DNA of 64,000 bases, from the NCBI RefSeq assembly GCF_020740795.1, contig NC_067286.1, positions 19,472,350 through 19,536,349 on the forward strand, read 5' to 3'. The notes below the pieces were generated by a model. The model saw nothing but the letters and a program-made list of their open reading frames with translations. It searched no databases and had not been told where the DNA came from. Both the position numbers and the translations under genes were made by a program. Positions 1-9,596 of this stretch are shown here, piece after piece; the stretch's first letter is position 1, and each line of letters opens with the position of its first letter. The DNA comes from Apus apus. Taxonomy: Eukaryota > Chordata > Aves > Apodiformes > Apodidae.

Positions 1-269
1 AGAGCCATGGTCATCCTTGCAGACCTGAAACACAAGCACACCCCACACACAGTCTGATATTCTGACTATGCAGCAGGAGCTAGTGGTGAAATATTGCTGA
101 AAGGGTACAGTCCCGCCTCCCTTGTTCTGGTGTCATATTTAGCAATTACATAGCCATGGGAGGAGGTGGTTTGGCAGGCTATGCCACTGCTTGGGAAGAC
201 AAGCTTGTTCTCCAAGTTGTGGCAGAACTGCTGAGTCACTGCGCCCCTAGCAAATTCTTCCCCTGGCAT

Positions 270-313
270 CTGTACAATGATCCATCAGCCCCTGTGCAAT
301 GATCCATCAGCCT
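270..313 (+). repeat. Two-copy 22-base tandem repeat
   Basis: The units ctgtacaatgatccatcagc+cc (270-291) and ctgtgcaatgatccatcagc+ct (292-313) differ at two positions. Confidence 0.9.
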
Positions 314-2278
314 CCATCAGCTTCATGAGATGGTTAACGGCTATGGCTGAGGGTTTAGTGGTGCACTGTGAGGAAACATTCAGCATTGGTTGATGAGGTG
401 GTGGTGACTGAGCAGGCTCATTTTTTTATTATTTTTTTGCATAACACTTTATGTTGAGGAAGTGGCTGACTTAAATGATTAGAGGAATCCGTTAAAACTG
501 TCTGCCTCTGGAAGTGCACCAGGTAGCAGCCATCACAAAAATAAAATCTACATCACAAATTTACAGACATTTGCAATACTAGCAACAACCCATTTAGTTA
601 AGCATTGGCAAGCTTCAGGTCCGAGTTTCCCTGTCAGCAGTTAAATAGTACAGCCAGACAAGGCAGGCCAGGCTTTTTTTTTTTTTTCTGATTCGCCTGT
701 AAACACGGGTAAATGAATGGTTATGAAGGTCTTTGTATTTGCATATAAGTCCTGTGGATAAAGAACTAGGTTTACAGTATTTTGCCTCTAATTCAGTTTA
801 CTTTGTGATATGAGGCAATCCACATAACTTCCTCATTTTCCTTAATAGTTCAGTAGTAGTTTGAGATCCTCCTTGTAGACATGAAGTGTTTCTACCTTGA
901 GGTAGTAGCACCCTAGCATTAACAACTTACATGGTAATGGTAGTATTGTTGTCCCGAAAGTGGGGTCTGTTACCCAGTGTGCAAGAAGCCGATCCACACA
1001 GAGTCGAGATATTTGCTTTAATATCCAGTTCTGCACAGAAAAGGCAGTAGGGTGGTATTGCACAAAGCAAGCTCACTTCCCCGAAACACAAGTGCTACTT
1101 TTATTCCCAAAATCGTGAGAAAGAACTTGATCTTTAACTTTATTCTATCACTTGCACACACAATTGGTCAACTAATCTCTCACTTCCATTTAAAGTGGCT
1201 CAGGAATTTCACTGTGGATGCTCAGAGGGTGGGAGGCTTGTTGTTAGTAGGGGTCCCTCTAGCCTGTGGGTGTGAATTTAGTGTGCTAATGACTCATTAA
1301 TATATTAATATGGTGATTTCAATTACTCAATGGGTTTTTTCCCAGTGCTCAAGGCTGTAACCAAGATAAGCTGTGGGGACTGCTCCTTTCCATCCCTTTC
1401 ATCTGTCTTGCAGGTGTCCTGCAGGCCTGTCTCAAGGCTGGGCTGCTGACTACTTGAGGAGTGTTTTTCTCTAATTGGAATTTGGTTTTGTCCGATTCTT
1501 ACAGTTTCACTGTTATCTAGGTCTTGTTTTTATTCTGCATGTCCCTTATGTTCCCTTTTATGTGATTTTCCCAAAATGTGGTTTTTCCCCCAAATTTTAC
1601 TTATTTCAATTATTAACTGACAAGAGTATCACCTGGTAGTTTTAAAAAATAATTACACAAAATCAAGATTTAGAAATATATTGACAGGAACTCTGTAAGA
1701 CAAAAACAGTTCCTGTGATGTCACCAAGCACTTCCAGACTGAGATGGCAGTGATAAAGCACTTGAAAATCATGTGTGCCAGTGCAGATATCATCCTGACT
1801 CTTCTGAGTTGAGATCCATCCCTTATATCCAGGGCACATTTGCTTATGGTAAAAGATGTGTCAACATCAGCACAGTTTAACACTACTGTGTTGCAAAGAC
1901 AAGCTTTATGCTTAAGAAAACTATAGTAGGTAGTTAACTATTTTACTGTAGTAGCTGTTCTACCCTCAAACTATTAATCCCCTCTCCAGGCACTGTCCCT
2001 GGTGCTTGCTATCTCACAATCCTTTTAACAACCTAGGTGCTTGTCCTGAAAATGCCATTTAACATTGTAGTCTCATTTATCCATTATTTAAACCCATAGA
2101 CTATTCTTTCTTATTATCTCTGCTCACAGTTTGCAGTGCAATGTCTTTCCTACAGACTGTCATTGGCAACTGACAATACTACCAGAACTGCCACAATACG
2201 CTTTATATTGTGAAATTTCCATTTGCTGTAATCAGTGCAGGTACTCACTGCTAGAACATGCAAGCGGTATGACATAAA

Positions 2279-2365
2279 AAACCCCAAACAAACACAACCC
2301 AAAAAACAAACAAGCAAACAAGCAAAACCAGAACCAAACCACCATCAAAAACCAGACACAGTGAA
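2279..2365 (+). repeat. C/A-rich low-complexity tract
   Basis: This is a purine/C run of caaa-, aac- and cca-type words with almost no G or T. It is simple sequence with no coding meaning. Confidence 0.8.
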
Positions 2366-2513
2366 ATAAAAGGAAAAGGAGACAGCTAAAATAAATATTG
2401 AACAAATATAGTCTAGAGAGCTTTCTGGTCTGAGCACAAGCTGAAATAATGAATAAAGAAACAATGTCCTGTTTAAAGTTGATTGTTTTGAAGATAATTT
2501 TTTTTTTTTACAT

Positions 2514-3026
2514 TTTATTAAATAAATCTTCTAACATGAAAAAGAAAATAAAAACAGGTTCTATACTCAGAAATATAACTGCATAATTCTGTGGATCAAA
2601 AAATACATGTCATGCTGCTGCATTTTTACCATGTGCTTGAAACATTAAGATCACATGCATCCATAATTGCTGCAACTCTGCTAACTTATTCAGGCAGAGT
2701 AAGATGACCATGTGTCTGATCTCACAGTCAACAATTTCATTCTGATGGACACAATCCTCTGGACTTGTCGATGGCTTCTGTTCACACAGGTTTTGCTGAA
2801 GGGAAATGTGAAAAAGGATGGCTCTTAGTAGGGTAAACCATGCTGTGTCTCCATGTTTGGAAGAATCAGTAAAGCCTGCATAAAGCAGAAGAGCCAAAGC
2901 TTGGTCAACTGGTAGGAAAGATACAGGAACAAAAAGAAAGCTGACACTGTGTCCAGCCTTTTCTGCAATGGGCATTATGAAATTAAGCACCTGAACAGCT
3001 GGCAAGAGTTTCTGCTGTGAGAGTGC
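2514..3026 (-). CDS. Unrecognised terminal-exon-like open frame (138 codons, minus strand)
   Basis: I do not recognise this protein. On the - strand, an acceptor-like tract (cttgtgctttgtccag) ends at 3027. From 3026 a frame stays open for 138 codons to a stop at 2610-2612. It starts ALSQQKLLPAVQVLNFIMPI and ends FQAHGKNAAA. The predicted chain is helical and Leu-rich with no clear motif. About 90 bases after the stop there is AATAAA (2514-2519 read on the - strand), and four bases later a run of 12 A. The arrangement of acceptor, open frame, short 3' UTR and poly(A) signal looks like a last exon of a gene transcribed away from PPP6R3. The A-run close behind AATAAA could instead mean a retroposed 3' end. 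A chance open frame is also possible. Confidence 0.4.
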
Positions 3027-3309
3027 CTGGACAAAGCACAAGGGCCAGGATATGTGAGCCTGTTTGCAGCTATTATAAATCTGATGGCTATCTTTTGTTT
3101 AGAAGGAAGCATCTTAATCTATCTTCCTCTATTAAAGTGACAAAACAATAGAGGAACCTCAAGTGGCCTATATCCTACTTTAAAGTTCCTGAGAACAACA
3201 CCAGTGTGAAGTGGAAGACGTGGACACCCTCTGATCTGAAGGCAAAATTCAGTCCTTATGAAAATGAGGGTACACACAACTTTACCAATTACATCTTCCC
3301 TTTGTCCAC

Positions 3310-4740
3310 AAGATACTCACCATCATTTTTGAAAGATCATGGCAAACAGGAGAGGTGCTGGAGGACTGGAGGAAAGCTAATGTCACTCCAGTCTTCAAAA
3401 AGGGCAAGAAGGAAGATCCAGGAAAATACAGACCAGTCAGCCTCACCTCCATTCCTGGAAAAATGATGGGGTGGCTCATTTTGGAGGTCATCTCAAAGCA
3501 CATGGAAGAGAAGAAGGTTATCAGGAGTAGTCAGCATGGATTTAGCAAGGGGAAATCATGCTTGACTAATCTGATAGCCTTCTATGATTTGTGACTAAAT
3601 GGATAGATACAGGGAGACCAGTGGATGTAGTCTACCTTGACCTTAGCAAGGCTTTTGGTAGTCTCCCATAACATCCTTGTGAGCAAGCTCAAGATATGCG
3701 GGATAAAAGAATGGACAGTGAGATGGATTAAGAACTGGCTACACAATAAGCCTAAAGAGTGCTGATCAATGTTGCAGAACCCAGCTGGAGACTGTAACTA
3801 GTGGAGTGCCTCAGGGATCAGTGCTGGATCCAGTCCTGTTCAACATCTTTAACAATGGCCTGGATGACGGGACAGAATGACACGAAGCTGGGAGGGTTGG
3901 CTGATTCACCTGAAGGCTGTGCAGCCATTCAGCAAGATTTTGACATACTGAAGAGCTGGGAAAAAGGAATATAATGAGTTTCAAAAAGAGCAGATGCAGA
4001 GTCCTGCACCTGGGAAGGAACAACAAAATGCACCAGTATTAGATGATCTGCTAAAGAGCAGCTCCATGGAGAAGGACCTTGGAGTCATGGTAGACAACAA
4101 ATTATGGGACAACAATGTGCCCTTGTGGTCAAGAAGACCAACGGTATCTTGGGATGCATTAGGAGGAGTGTGTCCAGCAGATGGAGGGAGGTTTTCCTTG
4201 CCCTCTACTTGGCCCTCGTGAGACCTCACTTGGAGTATTGTGTCCAGTTCTGGACTCCCCAGTTCAAGAGGGACAGGGGTCTACTTGAGAGGGTCCAATG
4301 GAGGGCTACAAAGATGATTAAAGGACTGGAACACCTGTGTTACAAGGAAAGGCTAAGAGACCTAGGGCTTTTCAGTCTAGAGAAGACTGAAGGGGAATCT
4401 AATTAATGTCTATAAATACATGAGGGCTGGATGTCAAGAAGGCAGGGACAGCCTCTTTTCACTTGTGCTCTACGAAAGGATGGGGGGCAATGGATTCAAA
4501 CTCGAGCACAGGAAATGCCACCTCAACATGAAGAAGAACTTCTTTACTGTGAGGGTTACAGAGCACTGGAACAGGTTCCCCAGAGAGGTTGTGGAGTCTC
4601 CTTCTCTGGAGACTTTCAAGACCTGTCTGGATGCCTTTCTGAGTGATCTGCCCTAGTTTTTGGTCCTGCTCTGGCACAGGGGTTGGACTTGATTATCTTT
4701 GGAGATCCCTTCCAACCCCTGTGATTCGATGATTCTGTGA
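3310..4740 (+). mobile_element. CR1 LINE, 5'-truncated, with broken reverse transcriptase
   Basis: This non-LTR retrotransposon copy runs from upstream of the RT domain to an intact CR1 3' end (tcccttccaacccctgtgattcgatgattctg, 4709-4740). The frame at 3355-3594 shows [20 protein letters not shown] and then [12 protein letters not shown] and SQHGFSKGKSCLTNLIAFYD, the typical start of CR1 RT. After 3594 stops and frameshifts break it into pieces at 3994-4221, 4104-4406 and 4420-4656, so it is dead. Its 5' boundary is approximate. Confidence 0.9.
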
Positions 4741-5009
4741 AAAAAACTTGAAGATTTTTTATGCAGAGACAGGCTCCCATTAATACCCTATTCTTGTAGC
4801 TCAAGATTTGAGCCAATTTCTAGCTTCTCTCACTGTTTATGTCATGACAGAAATGCTGCTTTCTGCAGCAGCACCTTCAATATTTATGTCTCTTTGTAAA
4901 ATCAATAGTTTTATTTTAATGGGAGCAGATCTGCTGAGCTGGTCATTGATTTGCAGTAAGCTCAGTCCAGCTTTTTATGTCAGATGGGCATGTGCAAGAT
5001 GGGAATATA

Positions 5010-5073
<64 letters not shown>

Positions 5074-5358
5074 GCCATTGTTTTATCCTAGACTGCTGAT
5101 TCATAATGAAGTCAAATAAATGTATTGTTTTCCCCTTCCTTTGGAATATGAAATAAACACACTGATCTCTGCTGTGCTTCAGCTTTCACGTTCTACATGA
5201 TGTGCCCACAAGACCTACCCTATCACTAAAACATCTTTTCAGCTCTGTTGTTTCTTTTCCCATTGTAAATAAATGTCAGTCCTTGCCTTAGACATAACAT
5301 ACCTGTTTCTCTTCTTAAACACATTATGATCAGTAACTATCAAAAGGAATATACATAA
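4741..5358. other. Unique spacer between CR1 and LTR
   Basis: The spacer is AT-rich and contains the ATT microsatellite. The short open frames are not supported by splice sites or motifs. Confidence 0.6.
5011..5073 (+). repeat. (ATT)21 microsatellite
   Basis: Twenty-one uninterrupted ATT units span 63 bases. The long leucine run seen in one reading frame across it is a translation artefact. A perfect array of this length is likely to vary between individuals. Confidence 0.97.
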
Positions 5359-6252
5359 TGCGCCAGTTTGGTTTGGTGAGATTTTTGGTAATGGGGAAGA
5401 GCCCCAGGGGTGGCTTCAGTAAGAAGCTGAGAAGCTCCCCCTGCCCCAAAACCAGCCAAGGAAGCATTAGAGAGAAACAATAGATGCACCTCTGTGATTA
5501 ATGCATGAAAGAACCCATATAAGACCCGAGCAGAGCCAGCAGTTAAAAAGAAGAGCTGAGCTGGAGAGGTGAAAAGGCAGTGCTTGGGTGAAGATCCTGA
5601 TGGCTTATGAGGAAGAAGGGGAAGAAGGTGCCCAAGAAGATGTTTCCCTGCAACCTAAGGCGAGATGGCAGACTGTCCCCCTGCATTTATGGAGGAACAT
5701 GGTGAAACATTCTCTGAAGGCACCAGGAGGGGATAACTTGGCTGGTGTACTCAGATTTTGTGGCTGGTGGACTTGGATTGCTGCCACTGGACTCGGATTA
5801 TGCTGCTGTGGAAGACTCCGGTGACAAGGGAGGTGGCTGTTCCCAAAGCAGCCTGTGACTCTGTGGGAAGCCTGCACTGGAGCAGCTTGCTCTTGACCTC
5901 ATGGGAAAGACTCATGAAGGACAGGTTCATGGAGGACTCTCTCCCATGGGAGGGACCCTGTGAGGAAACGGAAGGACTGTAAGCGATCCTTTTCCTTGAG
6001 GAGGCAGGAGCAGCAAGAACCACCAGCCTGTGAACTGACTCCAAACCCCACCCCCTGTCCCCCTGTGCTGCTGGGGGAATGGAGGGAGAGAAACTGGGAA
6101 CAAAGTAATTTGGGCCCGGGAAGAAAGGAGGGGTGGTATGTAAGCACCGCTCTTCGTGTTGTCCTGTGTGCATTTGATTACATGAAATTAAATTTTTTTT
6201 TTCCCCAAGTTGAGTCTGTTTTGCCCATGACCTTAATCGGTGAAGAACCCTC
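5359..6252 (+). mobile_element. Avian ERV LTR, left part (interrupted by a second LTR)
   Basis: This LTR is in + orientation. It has a TATA-like catataag near 5516, an ATTAAA poly(A) variant at 6187-6192, and a U5-like segment with ccccaagttgagtctgtttt and a following aatcggtgaag, which I recognise from a common bird LTR family. That segment normally continues into sequence like ccttgtcctttgtctcaacc, which here reappears at 6905. The element is therefore one LTR split by a later insertion. The start at 5359 is a guess from a TG; no target-site duplication is visible. No internal retroviral sequence is attached. Confidence 0.65.
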
Positions 6253-6903
6253 TGCTAGAAATGAAATGTAGTGTTGTTTTTGCATCTTAGTGTTAGAAAT
6301 GTAGTGGTTTTGCACCCTAGTGTTAGGAAGATAATAGTTTGTTTCTGCCCTAGTGAAAATAAACTTAAAGGTGACTGAAGAGAGAAGGGAGATACCTGGG
6401 CATTCCAAGGACACCTGGGGTGGTTTATGGCCCAAGAAAATGAGGGACTTAATTAGGCTCCATCTGGGGGAGCTGGGATATCCAAACATGGCGAAGGCCA
6501 GGGTAAAGACAGAACAAAGTCACTCCTATGTTACTCCCCGGGACAGGATGGCACCAGGTGGTATAAATAATTTTGGTGATTGGGAAGACAGCCAAGGGGC
6601 AAGAAAGGTCAGAATTTAACCTTAAAAGGTAAAAAATAAATACCTAGAATGGAATGTGTAAACAGGGGCAGGAAACTTATAGGATAATTAGAAGCGTCGG
6701 ATAGGCTGTAAACCCTGGACTACCCAGCCAGTGGGGAAACAGGGGAGGGAATTTTGCATCGGGAATAGAGAATATAAACAGTTACTCACCTTACTATCAG
6801 GTGTGCCTACTTGTTTAGGTCACCCATTCTTGCAAGAGTGTAAATAAACTGTGCTAAAGGATCTGTTTGGGCTTATTCACTGGCAGGACAAATGTTTCTC
6901 ACA
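6253..6903 (+). mobile_element. Second ERV LTR, inserted into the first
   Basis: This is a roughly 650-base solo-LTR-like unit. TG is at its left end and CA (ttctcaca) at its right end. A TATA box (aatataaaca, 6771-6780) is followed about 70 bases later by AATAAA (6843-6848), the usual LTR promoter and polyadenylation layout. An imperfect direct repeat near the left end (6266-6330, units carrying tgtagtg and cctagtgttag) resembles U3 enhancer repeats. The flanking five bases (ccctc and cttcc) are not a clean duplication, so the ends are approximate. Confidence 0.6.
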
Positions 6904-7033
6904 CTTCCTTGTCCTTTGTCTCAACCCATGGGCTTCTAGTTGACCTTTGTCCTCCTCATCCCAGAATGTGTGTGAGGGGGACTTACTTGGTGAGCAGCCA
7001 TGTGCCTGTTTCTTTGTTGTTGTGTTAGGCCCA
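6904..7033 (+). mobile_element. Right end of the interrupted first LTR
   Basis: cttccttgtcctttgtctc and the following segment ending in gtgagcagccatgtgcctgt match the terminal U5 region of the LTR that begins at 5359. They lie exactly where that LTR should continue if 6253-6903 is removed. Confidence 0.6.
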
Positions 7034-7246
7034 AAAAGATCACCTCATGCACGATTCACACTTATCCATTTAAAAATGGTTATTTGCCTCCATTCACAGA
7101 AACCACACACTACCCTTATAATGGGCAAGGCAAATGACAGCAGGATGAAAAATTAGCTTTGGTGACCGTGGATGCACCATACATCCTTCAGCTAATTGTT
7201 TACACACATTGATGAAGAGCTGTTAACTTCACCCTATCACGGTGCC

Positions 7247-7505
7247 CTGATCACAGAATCATAGAATCTTAGGGGTTGGAAGGGACCTTGAAAGACCATC
7301 TAGTCCAACCCCCCTGCCAGAGCAGGATCACCTAGAGTACATCACACAGGAATGTGTCCAGGTGGGTTTTGAAGGTCTCCAGCAAAGGAGATATTCCACT
7401 CCCTTAATCATCTTTGTGGCTCTGTGCTGGACTCTTTCAAGCAGTTCCCTATCCTTCTTGAACTGAGGGGCCCAGAACTGGACACAATATTCCAGATGTG
7501 AATGG
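7247..7505 (-). mobile_element. CR1 3' end fragment with internal deletion
   Basis: It begins (left) with the CR1 3' terminus in reverse (cacagaatcatagaatctta) and the ttggaagggaccttgaaag motif. The middle of the 3' UTR is missing after about 7398 and the copy resumes at atcatctttgtggctctgtg. It ends near 7505. Confidence 0.85.
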
Positions 7506-7644
7506 AAGTTGATGGAGCAAGCCTCTGAGAAAGGGAGTGTTTTACAAGGCCATGATGCAAATTGATATGGAGAAACCTGGAGGGCTGCCCTGAGAACTGA
7601 GCACAGTAGCTGGAGGGGTCACTGCCATTTTGGGAGAAGGCAGT

Positions 7645-7862
7645 CTTAGAGTCGTCAGGTTTGGAAAGGACCTCTGAAGATAATCTAGTCCAACCCCGCT
7701 GCTAGAGCAGGATCACCTACAGCAGATTACATCGGAACATGTCCAGTTGGGTTTTGAATGTGTCCAGAGAAGGAAACTCCAAAACCTCTCTGGGCAGCTT
7801 GTTCCAGTGCTCTGTTAACTCTCTGTAAAGAAGTCTTCTCACAGTAAACAAGTTTCTAACAG
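7645..7862 (-). mobile_element. CR1 3' end fragment
   Basis: ttggaaaggacctctgaaga and the following agtccaaccccgctgctaga are CR1 3' UTR in reverse orientation, ending near the aagttt-ctaacagtaaagg segment. This is a separate copy from the one about 150 bases to the left, because it covers the same 3' region again. Confidence 0.8.
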
Positions 7863-8811
7863 TAAAGGAAGGCAATTTGAGATGCTTTGGGAAGGAAGGC
7901 TGCAAGCATCCTGGCTGGCCACAATGTGTTAGTGCATCTATGTCACAGGGCATGGAACACCACATCATAGGGTTTTTTTTGCCATTTGTAGGGCACACAA
8001 GGCCACCTGTTCTGCTATTGGTCACCCGAGCTTTCAAGCAGAAGTCCTTGCCAACAGAGTTTGGCCAAGCAGAGCTGCCAAGCTGCCGTGTCAACCAGTG
8101 GTACTGTAGGCGACATGCAGGGATGGTTGCCAAGGCTCTGGGGTGCAGAACTTCCCCTGATTCTCACAAACGTTTATTCTGGTGCACTTTAGTTAAAAGG
8201 CTGCTGGAGTCCTACCGGCGCCGGCACAGAGGCAGGTAAGAATGCCAGCTGCTGTGTCTTTACAAAAGGAGTGTCTTTACAAACAGAGATGACAACAAAG
8301 TGGGAGAAGATAGTCTTGTAAAATAGTGCAATCTCATCAGGTAGCTTGGAGTCAAGTCGCCGAACTGGTTTCGACTGACAGGAATGCCAGATGTGTCTTT
8401 ACAGAAGGGGTGATAAGAACGTCTCCTGCGTGTCCGGATGAAAACGGCATTGTGTAAACCCAGACTTAAGAATCAACAAACTAAATCTGTAGACGTGAAT
8501 CCCAGACTTCGCATAGAGTTAATGATAGATGCGATGTACGAAGAAGGGGGTATGTGTTCGGAGGGATATGTAAGTAGCCAGTGGGAAAAGGGAGAGGGGT
8601 CTTATGCGGCGGAGACATTAGGATAGACGGGGCTGCGACCCCCACCAATGTGAGAAAAACCTACAGGGACTTTCTCCCTTTATTCAAATAAAGTTAAGGT
8701 GGTTTTTTTGTGTGTTTTTTGTTGTTTGTTTTTTTTTTTTTTGTAGCTCCTCTGTCTCCTTTGTGAACACGGACCTCTGCCAACGAGATTATCCGTACAG
8801 GCTCAGAAAAA
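7863..8811. other. Unidentified moderately CG-containing stretch with poly(A) signal
   Basis: I find no recognised gene. An imperfect direct repeat (8239-8273 and 8381-8412, sharing aatgccag and tgtgtctttaca) is spaced about 140 bases apart. AATAAA lies at 8687-8692, followed by a T/G-rich run (8700-8743). A donor-like GAGGCAG/GTAAGA sits at 8235 at the end of a 120-codon + strand open frame (7877-8239). CG dinucleotides are more common than in neighbouring DNA. It could be an old LTR or the edge of the CpG island. Confidence 0.4.
8239..8412 (+). repeat. Pair of imperfect ~33-base direct repeats
   Basis: The units at 8239-8273 and 8381-8412 share aatgccag-(c/a)tg and tgtgtctttaca followed by aagg-gtg. 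Inside the first unit, gtgtctttacaaa is itself repeated (8254-8283). They may be enhancer-type repeats of an unrecognised LTR. Confidence 0.6.
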
Positions 8812-8889
8812 GAAAAATCCGCGATTGAGATCTCATCTCCCTGCCTTGCGCACACTAAACACGCACTCTACCACTCGAGCGAATTCCCC
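8812..8889 (-). pseudogene. tRNA-Ala-like sequence, degenerate
   Basis: Read on the - strand this 78-base stretch starts GGGGAATTCGCTCGAGTGG and keeps the A-box style core TGGTAGAG. It lines up with vertebrate tRNA-Ala(AGC) over the acceptor, D-arm and anticodon arm, with about three quarters of positions the same by eye. The 5' GGGGAAT can pair with the 3' ATTTTTC, and the D-stem pairs. The anticodon stem has a mismatch and wobbles, the loop reads TTAGTGT (AGT at the anticodon place, not AGC), and the T-arm is about six bases too long with a poor B box. Two T-runs follow, as for a Pol III terminator. It is best called a tRNA pseudogene or the head of a tRNA-derived SINE. Confidence 0.5.
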
Positions 8890-8979
8890 TTCTCGCTAGT
8901 ATCTATCTGCCTCCCTCCCACCCGCATCTCGACTCCACCCGGCATACCCCCCTCCTCCCACCAGCAGGCTACCACTTAC

Positions 8980-9117
8980 GAACTCCGCCACGCGCCACAG
9001 ACTTGTTGTCAGGCAGTTTGGCGTCAGCCCCGCGCCCTGAGGGGCGTGGCTCCGCTCGCTGGCCAATGGTAAGGCTGTGGGGAGACCGCCACCAGAGGCG
9101 TCTATATCTCCCGCCAT
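8980..9117 (-). other. Candidate divergent first coding exon (minus strand)
   Basis: Inside the CpG island, on the strand opposite PPP6R3, an ATG at 9117 sits in a strong Kozak context (CGGCCATGGCG). The frame is open for exactly 46 codons (starts MAGDIDASGGGLPTALPLAS, ends WRVAEF). It then meets a consensus donor, TTC/GTAAGTGG (GT at 8978-8979 read on the - strand), in phase 0. CpG islands often fire in both directions, so this could be a real divergent exon, or the same donor could serve a non-coding upstream antisense transcript. The peptide resembles nothing I know, and its composition may simply reflect GC-rich DNA. Confidence 0.3.
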
Positions 9118-9489
9118 GGCCGCCGACCGGGTCTGAGCGCCTCAGCTCTGGATTGGGTGGAAAGGGTTTAGTTTTTTTAAAAGGAATCTGCTCTTTCTAT
9201 TGGGCAAGGGAAGCGCCTGTCAGGATTACGTCTACTAGTTGCTAAGTCGGGAGGGTGGGAAACGAAGTGTACCTGCCCTATGCGCTGACTAGCCAACAGG
9301 AAGCCTAGCGCTCGCCCCCATCCCCATTCGACCTTGTTGCAGTCGCGTAGCTGACTAAGTCGCGCCAGGCTACCAGTGAGAGGCTGAGCTCTGCACATCG
9401 CCCAATAGAAAGGCGCGATCCGCGGAAGCGGGTGGTGCTGGGGTGATATGATTGGCAGGCGAAGCGGAGGGAGAGGAGGGTTCGCAAGT

Positions 9490-9596
9490 GCTGATATATC
9501 CGCCATCTTGGAGCGTCGGTGATGGTGGCAAGTAGTGGCTGTCTTACCTGAGTGGATGCAGCCTAGGGCCTGTGGCAGAGGAACGCGCTTGCCAAG
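9490..9596 (+). other. PPP6R3: Putative PPP6R3 non-coding exon 1 (5' UTR)
   Basis: The first coding exon begins with only six bases of 5' UTR after its acceptor, so at least one upstream non-coding exon must exist. The best candidate ends at 9596, where CCAAG is followed by GTACGG, a good donor just downstream of the YY1 element and inside the CpG island. The 5' boundary is an estimate. A second donor-like site lies near 10188 (cac/GTAAGA), so alternative first exons are possible. An additional small non-coding exon inside intron 1 cannot be excluded. Confidence 0.5.
9500..9511 (+). promoter_or_regulatory. YY1-type element near the transcription start
   Basis: CCGCCATCTTGG matches the YY1 core (GCCATCTTG). 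In many TATA-less promoters this element sits at or just downstream of the start site, so transcription probably begins within a few tens of bases of it. The matching function is inferred from the motif and its place in the CpG island. Confidence 0.55.

Larger units (their letters stand above)
1..2497. other. Left-edge non-coding sequence, nothing recognised
   Basis: Apart from the 22-base tandem repeat, two poly-T runs and the C/A-rich tract, I see no gene, CR1 or LTR in this stretch. LRP5 is the usual upstream neighbour of PPP6R3 in vertebrates as I recall, but none of its C-terminal coding sequence is visible here. Confidence 0.6.

Noticed and set aside
1..2600. LRP5 3' exon expected upstream of PPP6R3
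   Set aside because: No recognisable LRP5 C-terminal coding sequence is found in any frame.
4808..5119. 103-codon frame with a long leucine run
   Set aside because: The leucines are the (ATT)21 microsatellite read in one frame; there is no other coding evidence.
5751..6173. 140-codon minus-strand frame and overlapping plus-strand frames
   Set aside because: They lie inside the first LTR; LTR sequence gives chance frames.
7717..8133. 138-codon minus-strand frame
   Set aside because: Its C-terminal third is CR1 RT tail sequence; the rest has no motif or splice support.
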